NCBI GenBank assembly: GCA_016125385.1
Contig: WGLV01000069.1
Span: forward strand, 21,838-85,837
Source of the DNA: a bacterium
Lineage (GTDB): Bacteria > Hinthialibacterota > Hinthialibacteria > Hinthialibacterales > Hinthialibacteraceae
DNA length: 64,000 nucleotides
Direction of reading: 5' to 3'
The notes under the pieces were generated by a model. It ran no database searches. It was not told where the DNA came from and saw only the letters and a list, made by a program, of their open reading frames with translations. Numbering within the stretch: position 1 is the first letter of the stretch; every line of letters starts with the position of its first letter. Of the stretch, positions 45,185 through 55,200 are shown piece by piece. Both the position numbers and the translations under genes were made by a program.

Positions 45185-46027
45185 ATGAACAGGACCGAGG
45201 GACAAGAACCGAGCGCCAGGCTCCCGAAAAAACATCGGGACGCATGGCTGGTCAGACTTCCCGCGCACCTGGTCATGCTTGGAATGGTTTTTCTTGCGGC
45301 TTACGTTGGCGGCTCCATGTATTGGCTGGTCAAAAAAGACAATGAAGTCGAGAAGTTCCGCCGGCTTGAGATTGAGCTGCAAAACCAGATCAAAGAGCGT
45401 GACCTCCAGATTCAGCAGTCCAAACAGAAGATCGAACAGCTGGGCCGCCGCGTCGAGATTCTCGACGCGATTCAGGAACTCTCCAGCGCCGATATCACTC
45501 CATCCGACCAGCGTAAAATCGCGTCGATGGTCTACGAGCAGAGCGAAAAATACGGGCACGATCCGTTTCTTCTGCTCGCCATCATGTCGGCGGAATCGTC
45601 GTTGAAGCCCGGCGCCCAGTCCGAAGCGGGAGCGCATGGCCTCATGCAGCTGATGCCCAGCACGGGCCGCTCGCTGGCGAAGATGGTCAAGGCCGACCCC
45701 AAACTGATCGGCGCGGAAGATCACGACGAGATCACATCGCTGAACATGCGCGACATCGAGGGCAACATTCAATTGGGTACGTTGTACTTCACTCAGCTCA
45801 TGGTTCGTTACAAGAGCCTGGAAGAAGCCATCTACGCCTACAACCTGGGCCCCAATCTGTATGACAAGCGCAAAAAAGAGGGCGGTCCGCTTCCCCGCCA
45901 GTATTACCGCAAGATCGTGCGGACCTTCAACCGTCTTCAGCAGTTGCGCGACGACAAAAGCAACGCGCCCATCCCCATCGTCTTCGCTCAAACCGGTGAC
46001 GGACCCATGCTGGCTCAGGCTGAGTAG
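45185..46027 (+). CDS. Membrane-anchored lytic transglycosylase (SLT domain)
   Basis: 280 residues. A transmembrane anchor at about 27-48 (HLVMLGMVFLAAYVGGSMYWLV) is followed by a coiled coil (EIELQNQIKERDLQIQQSKQKIEQLGRRV) and a soluble lytic transglycosylase domain. The catalytic Glu is in SAESSLKPGA; GAHGLMQLMPSTGRSLA and IYAYNLGP are family motifs. It should cleave peptidoglycan between MurNAc and GlcNAc at the cell envelope. GAGGG at 45175-45179 fits ATG 45185; ATG 45173 and 45182 are alternatives. Confidence 0.9.
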   Translation: MNRTEGQEPSARLPKKHRDAWLVRLPAHLVMLGMVFLAAYVGGSMYWLVKKDNEVEKFRRLEIELQNQIKERDLQIQQSKQKIEQLGRRVEILDAIQELSSADITPSDQRKIASMVYEQSEKYGHDPFLLLAIMSAESSLKPGAQSEAGAHGLMQLMPSTGRSLAKMVKADPKLIGAEDHDEITSLNMRDIEGNIQLGTLYFTQLMVRYKSLEEAIYAYNLGPNLYDKRKKEGGPLPRQYYRKIVRTFNRLQQLRDDKSNAPIPIVFAQTGDGPMLAQAE

Positions 46028-46151
46028 ACCGGCCGCCGCTCACACGCCGGTGCGCGACACTTTTCAAATCCACCTCGCCTCATAACAATAGAACATCGAA
46101 TCCGATTTCGGTCGGACGGCTTTTGCATGATGGATCGAGGCGAAACGAGCG

Positions 46152-47870
46152 ATGCTGCAAGCGTTGCGTATCTCCAACTTCATTCTGATCGACGACTGCC
46201 GCATGGAGTGGCGCCCCGGCTTCAACGTGTTGACCGGTGAAACCGGCGCGGGCAAGTCGGTGGTGATCTCCGCGCTGAACCTGCTGCTCGGCGAACGCGG
46301 GTCGTCGGAAGCGCTGCGCGACCCGGCGCGCGAGGCGATGGTCGAGGCGGAATTCGTTCTTCCGCCCGAAGGTCCGCTGACGGATGCGATCCGGTCCACG
46401 CTTGACGAGGCGGGCGTCCCCTTCGACGACGACGTGCTGATCGTCTCACGGCGCATGACCGCGAACGGACGCGGACGCGCCTGCGTCAACAACGCCTCGT
46501 GCCTGCTTAAGGTGTTGCAGGACGTCGGCGCGCATCTGGTCGATATGCACGGCCAGCACGAACATCAATCCCTTCTTCATAAAGCCGCCTACCTGCCGCT
46601 GATCGACCGCTACGGCGGACACGAAGCCCTGCTGCAAACCTGCAAACAGAACTGGCAGGCGTGGAAGGACGCGCGTCAGGCGCTGACCGCGCTCGAAGAA
46701 GGCGACCGCGAACGAAAACGTCGTGAAGACATGTTGCGCTTTCAATACGATGAGATCAGCAAAGCCGAATTGGAGCCGGGCGAAGATGAAGAGATCGAAA
46801 ACCGCCTGCGCGTCATTCAATACGCCGAAAAACTCAACGAACGCTGCAAAGAGATGATCGCCTCGCTGATCGAGGGTGGAGACGAACGCGCTCCGCTGCT
46901 CGACGAACTCGACCGGCTCGAAGGCGCCCTCGGCGATATTCAGCGCATGGATAAAACCGTCTCGGCGGTCGCGGAAATGTGGCAATCGGCGTTGATCTCG
47001 CTGCGCGAGGCGTCGCGCGAGATCGAACGCTACGCCAGTGAACTGGAATTCGATCCCTCCGAACTCGACGCGCTGCAACAGCGTCATTACCTGATCAAAG
47101 AGCTGAAAAGCAAGTACGGCGACTCGATCGGCGAGGTGCTCGCCTACATGGAACAGATCGCCGCCGAGCTCAACCAGATCGAAAACTTCGACGCCGAACG
47201 CGAACGCCTGAGCCGCGAGGAAAGTCAACGCCGCGCCGAACTCATCGCGGTGGGCCTCAAACTCCACACAGAACGCGAAAAGACCGCCAAACGCGTCACG
47301 AAAGCGGTGCAGGCCGAGCTGGCCGCGCTGGGCATGAAAAACGCCCGCTTCGAGGCGCTGACCGAGTTCCGTTTTTCTGATGACGGGCTCGACGCCGGTC
47401 AGGCGAGGCCGGTGCAGTTCGGCCCCGGCGGCGGCGACGACGCCGACTTTCTGCTCACCACCATCCCCGGCAAGCCGTTGAAGCCATTGCGCGAGGTCGC
47501 CTCCGGCGGCGAGATTTCACGCATCATGCTGGCGCTGAAGTGCGCCTTCGGCGAGGCCGATCCGGTTCCGCTGATGATCTTCGACGAGATCGACGTGGGC
47601 GTGGGAGGCGAAACCGCCGAGGCGGTGGCGGAACGCATGCGCATGCTCGCGAAGACCAAGCAGGTGATCTGCATCACCCACCTGCCTCAGATCGCCTCGC
47701 GGGCCGAACACAACCTGAAGGTCGAAAAGAGCGAATCGGGCGGGACGCTGCGCAGCGAGGTCATCGAGCTGACCGGCAAGGACCGCGAGAAGGAACTCGC
47801 CCGCATGCTGGGCGCTCAGGATTCCGCCGGCGCCCAGCGCCTCGCCCGCGAAATGCTCCAACGGAAGTAG
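46152..47870 (+). CDS. recN: DNA repair protein RecN
   Basis: SMC-like ATPase for double-strand-break repair, 572 residues. Walker A GETGAGKS is at residues 29-36, DMHGQHEHQSLL is the RecN signature, then long coiled-coil arms (EEGDRERKRREDMLRFQYDE...). The ABC signature is SGGEISRIMLALK and Walker B is LMIFDEIDVGVGG, with a C-terminal THLPQIA loop. The length is the family norm. Overlap with neighbours is absent and the start has only a weak ribosome site. Confidence 0.96.
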   Translation: MLQALRISNFILIDDCRMEWRPGFNVLTGETGAGKSVVISALNLLLGERGSSEALRDPAREAMVEAEFVLPPEGPLTDAIRSTLDEAGVPFDDDVLIVSRRMTANGRGRACVNNASCLLKVLQDVGAHLVDMHGQHEHQSLLHKAAYLPLIDRYGGHEALLQTCKQNWQAWKDARQALTALEEGDRERKRREDMLRFQYDEISKAELEPGEDEEIENRLRVIQYAEKLNERCKEMIASLIEGGDERAPLLDELDRLEGALGDIQRMDKTVSAVAEMWQSALISLREASREIERYASELEFDPSELDALQQRHYLIKELKSKYGDSIGEVLAYMEQIAAELNQIENFDAERERLSREESQRRAELIAVGLKLHTEREKTAKRVTKAVQAELAALGMKNARFEALTEFRFSDDGLDAGQARPVQFGPGGGDDADFLLTTIPGKPLKPLREVASGGEISRIMLALKCAFGEADPVPLMIFDEIDVGVGGETAEAVAERMRMLAKTKQVICITHLPQIASRAEHNLKVEKSESGGTLRSEVIELTGKDREKELARMLGAQDSAGAQRLAREMLQRK

Positions 47871-47897
47871 AATTATCCCATCAAGTTGATTCCGTCT

Positions 47898-48566
47898 TCA
47901 CTCCCCGCCGTTGGCGAGGCCGAGGATGAAAGGCCCGCCTTTTTCTTTGAGAAAGTTATAGGTCGCGTCAAGATAGTTCTGCATGTCTTCATAATTGACC
48001 AGCGGGTCGAAAAACTGCGCCTGATTTTCGATATAAAACATCTTGAGATCGCGGAAATACGGCTCCAGCCGCAGGTGAAAGGTCGAGTGATTCTGCTGGG
48101 TGGGCGGAAAAACGAAACGCAGCCCCACTCCAGACAGCGCGCGCCCGAACGAATCAAAACGGGGCGCCGCCGATTGCAGCAGGTTTTTCTGAAAAAACTC
48201 GAACGCGTTCTCCGGCCCGGCGTGCGGCATCAACAGCCTCACCATCACCTTGCAGTGCAGCAGCACCGGCGTCTGAAACACCTCGCGCAGATGGCGCAGA
48301 ATGACCCGCGCGTCTTCGCAGTAGGTCGAAAACAGCGCCTGGGTAAAGTCGTCCTGATGATAGACGACGCGGTCGGGGCTGAGCGTCAGGTGGCGGTTAT
48401 TACCCTCCGCCAGCCGCGCGCCCTGCCCGCCGCCCAGCTGGCGGAACTCGGTAAACCGGCAGGGCTCGGCGACGCGGTTGTAATAATCGCGCAGCTGGGT
48501 CGATGAAAGCCCCATGGGCGGGTAGATCGCTTCAAAGCCGAATGCGAGCGGCACGTAATCAGTCAT
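47898..48566 (-). CDS. Unrecognised partner of the WYL regulator
   Basis: 222 residues beginning MTDYVPLAFGFEAIYPPM. No transmembrane helices; the middle is mixed alpha/beta (DFTQALFSTYCEDARVILRHLREVF; LLHCKVMVRLLMPHAGPENAFEFF). I could not assign it to a family. It overlaps the upstream WYL regulator gene by eight bases, and GGAGA lies seven bases before its ATG. The coupling suggests it serves with the regulator. Confidence 0.7.
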   Translation of the reverse strand: MTDYVPLAFGFEAIYPPMGLSSTQLRDYYNRVAEPCRFTEFRQLGGGQGARLAEGNNRHLTLSPDRVVYHQDDFTQALFSTYCEDARVILRHLREVFQTPVLLHCKVMVRLLMPHAGPENAFEFFQKNLLQSAAPRFDSFGRALSGVGLRFVFPPTQQNHSTFHLRLEPYFRDLKMFYIENQAQFFDPLVNYEDMQNYLDATYNFLKEKGGPFILGLANGGE

Positions 48567-49539
48567 GGTTGAGTCTCCGTGATCGTTGATAGAGCGTGTC
48601 GGCGTAGGTTTCAGCCATCTTCGCGCAACGTTTGCCGATCTTGCGCCGCAGTTCGCGCGGTTGAAGCACCTCGGCGTGTTCGCCGTACTGCATGATCCAC
48701 CAGCTGAATTCATCGAGCCCCGACACGATGGCCCGCAGGTAGACGAAACCCTGTTCTTTCCATACGCGGCCATGCGCGAGCCGTTTTTCGAGAATCAGCG
48801 GCCCGGCGGTTTTGTCAAACCGCGCCAACACCACGTTAGGTTCGCCGCTCAGAATATTCCAGCTGTACAACAGATAATCGTCGGGGTCGTATTCAGGGTC
48901 GGTGAAAAACGGCTCGTGAGAACGCGCCGCGCTCTGAACCCGCGAAACCTTGAACGTCCTCACGCTCTCGCGCTCGTGACACCAGGCGATGGCGTACCAC
49001 GACTCGCGCCGGTGAACCAGCGTATACGGGCTGATTTCGCGCTCGGTGGTTTCGCCGCGCTCCAGTGACGCATAGACGATCCGCAGGCGGATCCGATCGA
49101 GCACCGCTTCACGCAAGGTTCGCATCACCCCGGTGTCGGCAGGGGTCTGCATGGCGGTCTCGGTGCGCACGCGCTCGCTGATGTCGACCAGGTTCGCGTC
49201 TCGTTGGGGCATGAGTTTATGGCGCAGGGCGGCGGCGGTCTCCGCATCGACCGCGCTTTTTTCTTCCAGCAGCGAAAGCCCCAGCGACAGAATCGCGGCT
49301 TCATGGCTGGAGAACGGTTGCCCGCGCTCGACGAAGGCTGACGGGACGCAGAGCCCGTTGGAGGTGACGTCGACCGGCACCCCGGCGCCGTTCAACTCAT
49401 CCACATAGCGAAAAATCGTATTGGGCGCGGCGTCAAAGCGCTCGGCGAGTTCTTTGACCGAGACGCTGGGCCGCGACTGAATGGCGCGCAAAAATTCGAT
49501 CAGGCGAATGAGGCGGGCGGGGGGCGATTTGGCGTTCAT
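48559..49539 (-). CDS. HTH/WYL-domain transcriptional regulator (YafY-like)
   Basis: 326 residues. The N-terminal winged helix is RLIEFLRAIQSRPSVSVKELAERFDAAPNTIFRYVDEL. The C-terminal WYL domain has REISPYTLVHRRESWYAIAWCHERESVRTFKVSRV, where SWY and the nearby Arg and Phe are the ligand-sensing residues of the family. WYL regulators often sense nucleic acids or control defence genes. AGGA six bases before ATG 49539 fixes the start. It is coupled to the unrecognised gene that overlaps its 3' end. Confidence 0.9.
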   Translation of the reverse strand: MNAKSPPARLIRLIEFLRAIQSRPSVSVKELAERFDAAPNTIFRYVDELNGAGVPVDVTSNGLCVPSAFVERGQPFSSHEAAILSLGLSLLEEKSAVDAETAAALRHKLMPQRDANLVDISERVRTETAMQTPADTGVMRTLREAVLDRIRLRIVYASLERGETTEREISPYTLVHRRESWYAIAWCHERESVRTFKVSRVQSAARSHEPFFTDPEYDPDDYLLYSWNILSGEPNVVLARFDKTAGPLILEKRLAHGRVWKEQGFVYLRAIVSGLDEFSWWIMQYGEHAEVLQPRELRRKIGKRCAKMAETYADTLYQRSRRLNHD

Positions 49540-49599
49540 CCACGATCCTGACAGACAGAGATGAAAAAAGCGCCGGCGGCCGATTGGGCCGCCTTGCGG

Positions 49600-50442
49600 T
49601 TACGGGGTGGAGACGGACAGCGCGGCGGACGGTTCGATCTGAACCAGCGTCTCGTTCATGCTGCCCGAACGATAGCCTTTCAGGTCCATGGAAATATACG
49701 CGTAGCCGATCTCTTTCAGCCGGTCGTACACGGCGTCGCGCACTTCAAGCAAGCGGGGCATGTCTTCAGCCGGAATCTCGATTCGCGCCAGGTCTTTGTG
49801 ATGACGCACGCGAAACTGGCGGAACCCGTTCGAGCGCAATACGTCCTCGGCCTGTTCGACCATCGCGAGCTTTTCACGCGTGATCTCTTCGCCGTAAGGA
49901 AAGCGCGACGACAGGCAGGCGAACGAAGGTTTATCCCACGTCGGGACGCCCAACCGCGCCGACAGCGCGCGGATGTCATCCTTGGTCAGTTCCGCCTCCG
50001 CCAGCGGCATGCGCACGCCGTCTTCGCGCGCGGCTTTCTGACCGGGGCGATGATCGCTGAGATCGTCGACGATCACGCCGATGGCGATGGTTTTGATCCC
50101 CGTTTCCTTCGACAGTTTCTTCAGATGGACGAACATCTCCTGCTTGCAGTAATAACAGCGGTCGGGCGCGTTTTTGAGGTATTCGGGGTTGTTCATCTCA
50201 TCGGTAATGACCTCAACGTAATTCAGCCCGAGTTCTTCGGCGAATCGTCTCGCCTCGCCTCGCTCGTGTTGAGAAAAACTTTCACTGATGGCGGCGGCCG
50301 AGAGGGCGCGCTCGCCCAATACGTCCGTCGCGACCTTGGCGAGAAACGTACTGTCAACCCCGCCTGAATACCCGACGATCAGACCGTCCATTCCGGCGAG
50401 TATGGAGCGCAGTTTTTCGTATTTTTGTTCGAGCTCTGACAT
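49600..50442 (-). CDS. larE: ATP-dependent sacrificial sulfur transferase LarE-like
   Basis: PP-loop ATPase, 280 residues. LIVGYSGGVDSTF (SGGVDS at 26-31) binds ATP, NPEYLKNAPDRCYYCK is the LarE signature, and Cys176 in KPSFACLSSRFPYG lies at the same position as the sulfur-donating Cys of Lactobacillus LarE. LarE supplies sulfur for the nickel-pincer cofactor of lactate racemase. LarB, LarC and LarA are not in the window, so the role could be another tRNA- or cofactor-related sulfur transfer. Confidence 0.9.
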   Translation of the reverse strand: MSELEQKYEKLRSILAGMDGLIVGYSGGVDSTFLAKVATDVLGERALSAAAISESFSQHERGEARRFAEELGLNYVEVITDEMNNPEYLKNAPDRCYYCKQEMFVHLKKLSKETGIKTIAIGVIVDDLSDHRPGQKAAREDGVRMPLAEAELTKDDIRALSARLGVPTWDKPSFACLSSRFPYGEEITREKLAMVEQAEDVLRSNGFRQFRVRHHKDLARIEIPAEDMPRLLEVRDAVYDRLKEIGYAYISMDLKGYRSGSMNETLVQIEPSAALSVSTP

Positions 50443-50532
50443 GGCGTCCGTCCCTTGAAACGTGTATTTCTCTTACTTACAGTCTACGAACGGCCCATCC
50501 GAACGTCAAGTTTGCGTACCCCGCGCTCGCCC

Positions 50533-51576
50533 ATGAAACCAGCCTCCCAACCTTATAGCGCAACCGCTGCGAGTCATCGCGCGCGCCGCATGGCCGGCCG
50601 GGCGGCGCTGACCCTCATATTGACCGTTCTGCTCACCTGGCTGGGGCGATGGACTCCTTCCAGCGGCGACAGCCTGCACATGGCGTATCTCGCCGGGCAC
50701 GGCTGGACCGTCACCATGCACTCCACGCTGACCTCGCTGATCCACCGCCTGGTTTACCTGACTCTGGCGCCGTTCGGCTTCGACGCATGGCATGCGATTT
50801 CAGTCAGCGGTTCGCTGGCGGGTGCGCTCGCCCTGCAACTGCTTTTCGCCCATCGGCGTCATCCTCTTTTTCTCATCGCGAACATCTGCGCCGGTTCGTT
50901 TCTGGTTTTTGTGGGCGAGGTTGAAAACTACGCCTGGGTCAACCTGTTTTTACTGGCCGCCTTCATCTGGATCGAACCCTTTCTACAAAAACGCGCGCCC
51001 GCATGGCCCGCGCTGACGTGTTTTTTTCTCGCGGTCAGCGCGCACATGCTGGCGCTGTTTTACCTGCCGCCCCTGCTCTGGCTGATCCGCCGCCGCACAG
51101 ACGTCAAACCGTGGGAACTCGCGGCGCCGCTGTTCGTCTTTCTCGCCTTCTCCACGCTGGGCAACGCCCTCCTGCCGCACGAGGGCATCGAATTATCGCT
51201 GACCCGGCTGGTCCCCCTCTTTCATATTGAACGGAAAGACCAGTGGTTCACTTTTTTTTCGCGGGCGCATCTTGAAATCAAGACGTATTACCTGTTTAAA
51301 GCGGGAATCTTTTTTCTGCCTCTGGGCTGGCCCATCGTGCTGATATTGCGGCGTAAAATCGATTCCCCCTTCAAGCGTTTTCTTCTGCATTGCGCCGTCA
51401 TAGGCTTCATCTGGAATACCCTCTGGCATCCCGACATGGGCTGGCGCGATTGGGACCTTTTCAGCCAGGCGGCGATTCCCCTCCACTTCCTCGTGGGAGA
51501 ACTGCTGGCGGACCAATTTCCGCTCAAGAGCGGTCATCCGGGCGGCGAGGCGCCTCCCGCGTCCAGTTCTCAATAA
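50533..51576 (+). CDS. Polytopic membrane protein, possibly GT-C-like glycosyltransferase
   Basis: 347 residues from ATG 50533, about eight or nine transmembrane helices (AALTLILTVLLTWL, LFLIANICAGSFLVFV, VNLFLLAAFIWI, ALTCFFLAVSAHMLALFYLPPLLWL, AAPLFVFLAFSTL, AGIFFLPLGWPIVLIL). Acidic and aromatic loop residues (SSGDSLHM; GWRDWDLFSQ) recall GT-C glycosyltransferases of surface glycan assembly. No ribosome site; an in-frame ATG 57 bases later is also possible. Function is tentative. Confidence 0.6.
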   Translation: MKPASQPYSATAASHRARRMAGRAALTLILTVLLTWLGRWTPSSGDSLHMAYLAGHGWTVTMHSTLTSLIHRLVYLTLAPFGFDAWHAISVSGSLAGALALQLLFAHRRHPLFLIANICAGSFLVFVGEVENYAWVNLFLLAAFIWIEPFLQKRAPAWPALTCFFLAVSAHMLALFYLPPLLWLIRRRTDVKPWELAAPLFVFLAFSTLGNALLPHEGIELSLTRLVPLFHIERKDQWFTFFSRAHLEIKTYYLFKAGIFFLPLGWPIVLILRRKIDSPFKRFLLHCAVIGFIWNTLWHPDMGWRDWDLFSQAAIPLHFLVGELLADQFPLKSGHPGGEAPPASSSQ

Positions 51577-51604
51577 AAAACGCCCCGGCGATGCGGGGCG
51601 TTTT
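51577..51604. terminator. Bidirectional terminator between convergent genes
   Basis: Stem AAAACGCCCC paired with GGGGCGTTTT around a short loop, A-run before and T-run after, so both the membrane protein gene (+) and the helical protein gene (-) can end here. Confidence 0.85.
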
Positions 51605-51628
51605 GACTTTCTTCGAGAATCTGGCCGA

Positions 51629-52027
51629 TCAGTGTTTCTTTTTGCCTTTGCCGTGTTCACGCGCTTCGAGCACGTTGCGCAACTGACCCGATTTCTGGTT
51701 GATTGAAATGGTCACTTCGTGCCACATGCTTTTGAACGCGGAAATGCGGATGGGCACTTCCTTCTTCAAAATAGCCAGCGAAGGCGTTTCGCCGATCAGC
51801 TTTCGAACGTCTTTCCACAGATCGAAAATGCCTTCCGGCATGGCGATCCGCAGAAACTGGGCGCGCTGAGTCAGTTCGACGCAAAGCTTGCGGAACTCTT
51901 TTTCCGTTTCAGGGTCGATCGTTTCCGATTCCAAACCCTGGTTGAACATCTCCATGTATTTCTGCCAGAGTTTGATGTACTCATTCAGACGCTGAACTAA
52001 AATTTCACCAGGAACTTCTTTAACCAT
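51629..52027 (-). CDS. Helical protein, paralogue B of the envelope locus
   Basis: 132 residues, almost entirely helical, ending in a basic tail (EHGKGKKKH). The core LNEYIKLWQKYMEMFNQGLESETIDPETEKEFRKLCVELTQRAQFL parallels the 131-residue protein at 55821-56216 (IKQFLELWVRYDEFFQ...EEEFLKLKSQCARRHQYI), so the two seem to be distant paralogues flanking the giant lipoprotein. It is the last gene of the unit. No known family assigned. Confidence 0.72.
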   Translation of the reverse strand: MVKEVPGEILVQRLNEYIKLWQKYMEMFNQGLESETIDPETEKEFRKLCVELTQRAQFLRIAMPEGIFDLWKDVRKLIGETPSLAILKKEVPIRISAFKSMWHEVTISINQKSGQLRNVLEAREHGKGKKKH

Positions 52028-52093
52028 CAGAAAGCCGCCTATGCTGAAAAAGTCGTAATTACGTCATGGGATGCGGGCGCCCGCGCCCGGTGG

Positions 52094-52192
52094 TCAGTCT
52101 TTGTTGAACAGCCCCGTGGTCATGACGAAAAACACCACATACGCGACCACCGCGCCGCCACAAATCAATTCCACGTATTGAATCAAGTCCAT
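52094..52192 (-). CDS. 32-residue single-pass membrane peptide
   Basis: A short frame of 32 residues: MDLIQYVELICGGAVVAYVV, then a hydrophobic run FFVMTTGLF and NKD. About 20 residues form one membrane helix. GGGAG lies ten bases before the ATG at 52192 on the minus strand. It sits between the giant lipoprotein gene and the helical paralogue, on the same strand. It is too short for routine gene finders, and no homologue was recognised. Confidence 0.6.
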   Translation of the reverse strand: MDLIQYVELICGGAVVAYVVFFVMTTGLFNKD

Positions 52193-52274
52193 TACCGGCT
52201 CACTCCCATCCTGACATCAGGGCTCGTCGTGTCTCTTTCGATCGCCCGCCGATCGGCCGTCGCGGGCGGAGGAA

Positions 52275-55200
52275 TCAACGGACGTCGTAATTATAATAGA
52301 AGTCCGCGAAATCCTTCTGGGCCATATCAATGTTCCGCATCAGTTTTTCAACCTTGGTCAGCTTGCGGGCCGACTGGATCGAAAACGCCAGCTTCGCGTT
52401 GATGTCGCGGGTTTTCTTGAGATGACGGAACGCCTCATACACCTGCGATTCACGGTATTTCAACTCGTACGCTTCGCTGTCGCCGAAATACTCGAAACCT
52501 TCGGCGGCGCGCAGAAAATGGGTGAACGATTCGATGGCTTTTTTATGGATGCCGGTCAGCGTCTCGGGCGGATCCATATCTTTCACGCGCTCGAGCAGAA
52601 TCTCGGCGTTGATGCGCAACGACTTGGAGGTCATTTTCGACTGAAGCTTCTTGTACATATCCTGCGAGGCTTTGTCGAGTTTGTATTCGGTCGATTTCGA
52701 CCAGACCAGCAGGTCGGGGCCCATGTCGGTGACGGGCTGGAAGTCGAGCAGCATATTGTTCATCTGACCGAGCAGATCGTCGAGCGATTTCAGATAGTTG
52801 TCTTCATCGACGGCCAGCATGGTCGCCTGCAACATCTTGGGAGCGTCTTTTTCAAGACGGGTCAGACGAGTCGACATTTCACGGTAATCTTCGCCTTCCT
52901 TCGAATTCCGCAGCCACTGAAGATCGGAGGCCAGATCGCGGAAATCGTCGGGGAAGTACTTGCGGGCGCCGGCGTCTTCCGCCTCGCGAAGAATGGAAGC
53001 GATTTCTTCCGTGCGCTGTTCGGCCTGCTTGCGGATCTCATCCGGCATGCTGGCGTTCAGGTCTTTCGCCTGTTCGTATTGTTTAACCAGGTCGTCATAC
53101 GACTGACCTTTTTCAGGATTTTTCAGCGATTCGATCGCGCCTTCAATCGTGTCTTTCTGGTCGGGGGTGATCGCAAGCGCGTTCTGCCGGGTAAGCGGTT
53201 TATAGGTTTCGGTCAGTTCGGCCGCGTAGACCTTCCGATTGATGGTCTGCGCTTTGGCGATGGCGCGATCGGCTTCCGCGGCCGTTTTATCGGCGGCGGC
53301 GAAGGCCTTGCTCCAGTTTTCCAGTTTGATCAGCCGGTCGAGTTCGGCGATCTCATCCATCAGGTCCATCTTCAATTCCCGGGCGTCATCCACCTGGGTA
53401 TTCTGACCGATCCATTCCGCTTTCTTTTCAGCGTCGGTTTTCACTGAGACCAGATCGGAATGCATGGTTTCATACGCCTGATCCATGGCGGAACGGGCGG
53501 CGTCGGCATGCTGGTACGAAGCCGCGAAGTCTTCGTCGATCTGATCGACTTTCGCCTGCGTCAGGTTATCGAGCACGCTCCGGTACAGATCGGGAGTCTT
53601 CTGCGGGGCCATGTCGGCGGACAGCTTCGCGTCGACGCCTTCGAGGCGCGCCAGCAGTTTCGCCGAACGTTCCTGCCAGGTGAGGTGTTCGGCCTGGCGG
53701 GCGATATCGATGGCTTCACGCGATTTCTGATTGGCCAGCGGATACTGGCGGGCGTTCTGGGCGGCCTGCGCGTCGTTGAGAAGCGCGGCGGCTTTTTTGG
53801 TTTGTTCTTCCTGATAGGTCATGCCCTGCGCGTCAACCAGCGAATCGACGGATTCCTTCGCGGTCATCACCATGTTGTTCAGCGCCCGGTCGGCTTTGGC
53901 GACCGCTTCGACCGAAGAGTTATAGGCTTTTTCGTATGCGCCTTCCTTCAACTGATCGTTGGCGCCGTCAACCGTGTACTGCGCGGTGCGGTAGGCGTTG
54001 GGGCTGAGATCGTCCTGACTGGCGCGGCCGGCCTCTGAGATCAACTCGCGGGCCTTACGCAGGTTCTGATCGGCCTGCAACTGGTACGCCATGTTTTCTG
54101 CCTGCTGGGCGGCCTGAATCGCCTGCTCCGACTTCTGAATGCTGCCGAGGTAGCGTTCCTGTTCGAGTTCGTTCTGAGCCGATTTCTTCAGGTTCTGCGC
54201 ATTGGCGTACTGGGAGGCGGTCCACTGGGGCGCGCCCGACTTTTCCGCCGAAGCCAGCGCTTCGCCGGCGGCGTCGATCTTCTTCTGCGTGGCGTTGGCC
54301 AACGCGTTAAGCGCGGTCTGAACCACTTCAACCGCGGCGGGTGAGTTGTCTTCGACGTCTTTATACTGACCGGCTTCCATCTTGGCGCGCAGCCCCTGCA
54401 CGGTCTGCAGAGCCTGATCGTACGCGTCGCCGGCGTACTTGTCGCCGCCCTGATTCTTCAACACGGTGAACGGCCCTTCAACCTGGCGGAAGGCCTTCAT
54501 CGCCTTGCCGCGTTTGGCGGCTTCAGGCGCGTCGGCGCTGACCTGTGCGGCTTTCTGAGCCGAGGTATACGCTTCCGCGAAGCGCTGAGCGTCTTTCAAC
54601 TCACGGGCGCGGGCGACCGCGTCGCGAACCTGCGAGACGATGGCGGGAGCGTACGTTTCCGCGTCGAGCTGAAGCGCCTGGTTCAGGTTGTCCTCAGCCG
54701 AAGCGATCAGTTTGTCCGCTTCCTGGCCCAGCGTCTGGTACGCCTGCTGAACGAGGTTTTTCGCCTCGTCGGCGGCGGCGATGGCGCCGGAGTAGTTCTG
54801 TTGATCGAGCAGCTGACGCCCGGTTTCGAGCGCGGTGCGCGCCTGGTCGAGCGATTCTTTATATCCAGCCACGCCCTGAATATTCAGTTGCGAGGCTTCG
54901 GTGATGCTTCGTTCGGTATCGCGCAGAATATCGCCGGCGGCCGCGCTCTGAGCGGCGGTGATGGCGTCTTGAAGCGGCGTTTCAATCTGACCGGCGAGGT
55001 CGATGACCTGCTGCCATTGCATGTTGCGCTGGGCGGCCTGAATCTGGTTGTACAGATCGTTCACCTGCGTCCATTTGTCGGGCGCGTGGGTGGCGGCGTT
55101 GAGTTCCTGCGCTTCCTGCATCAAGTCGGCGACATGCTGGCTGGCTTCATCGGCCTGCGGCTTGAGGTGCGCTTTGGCCAGGGCCTCGGTCTGAGGCAGC

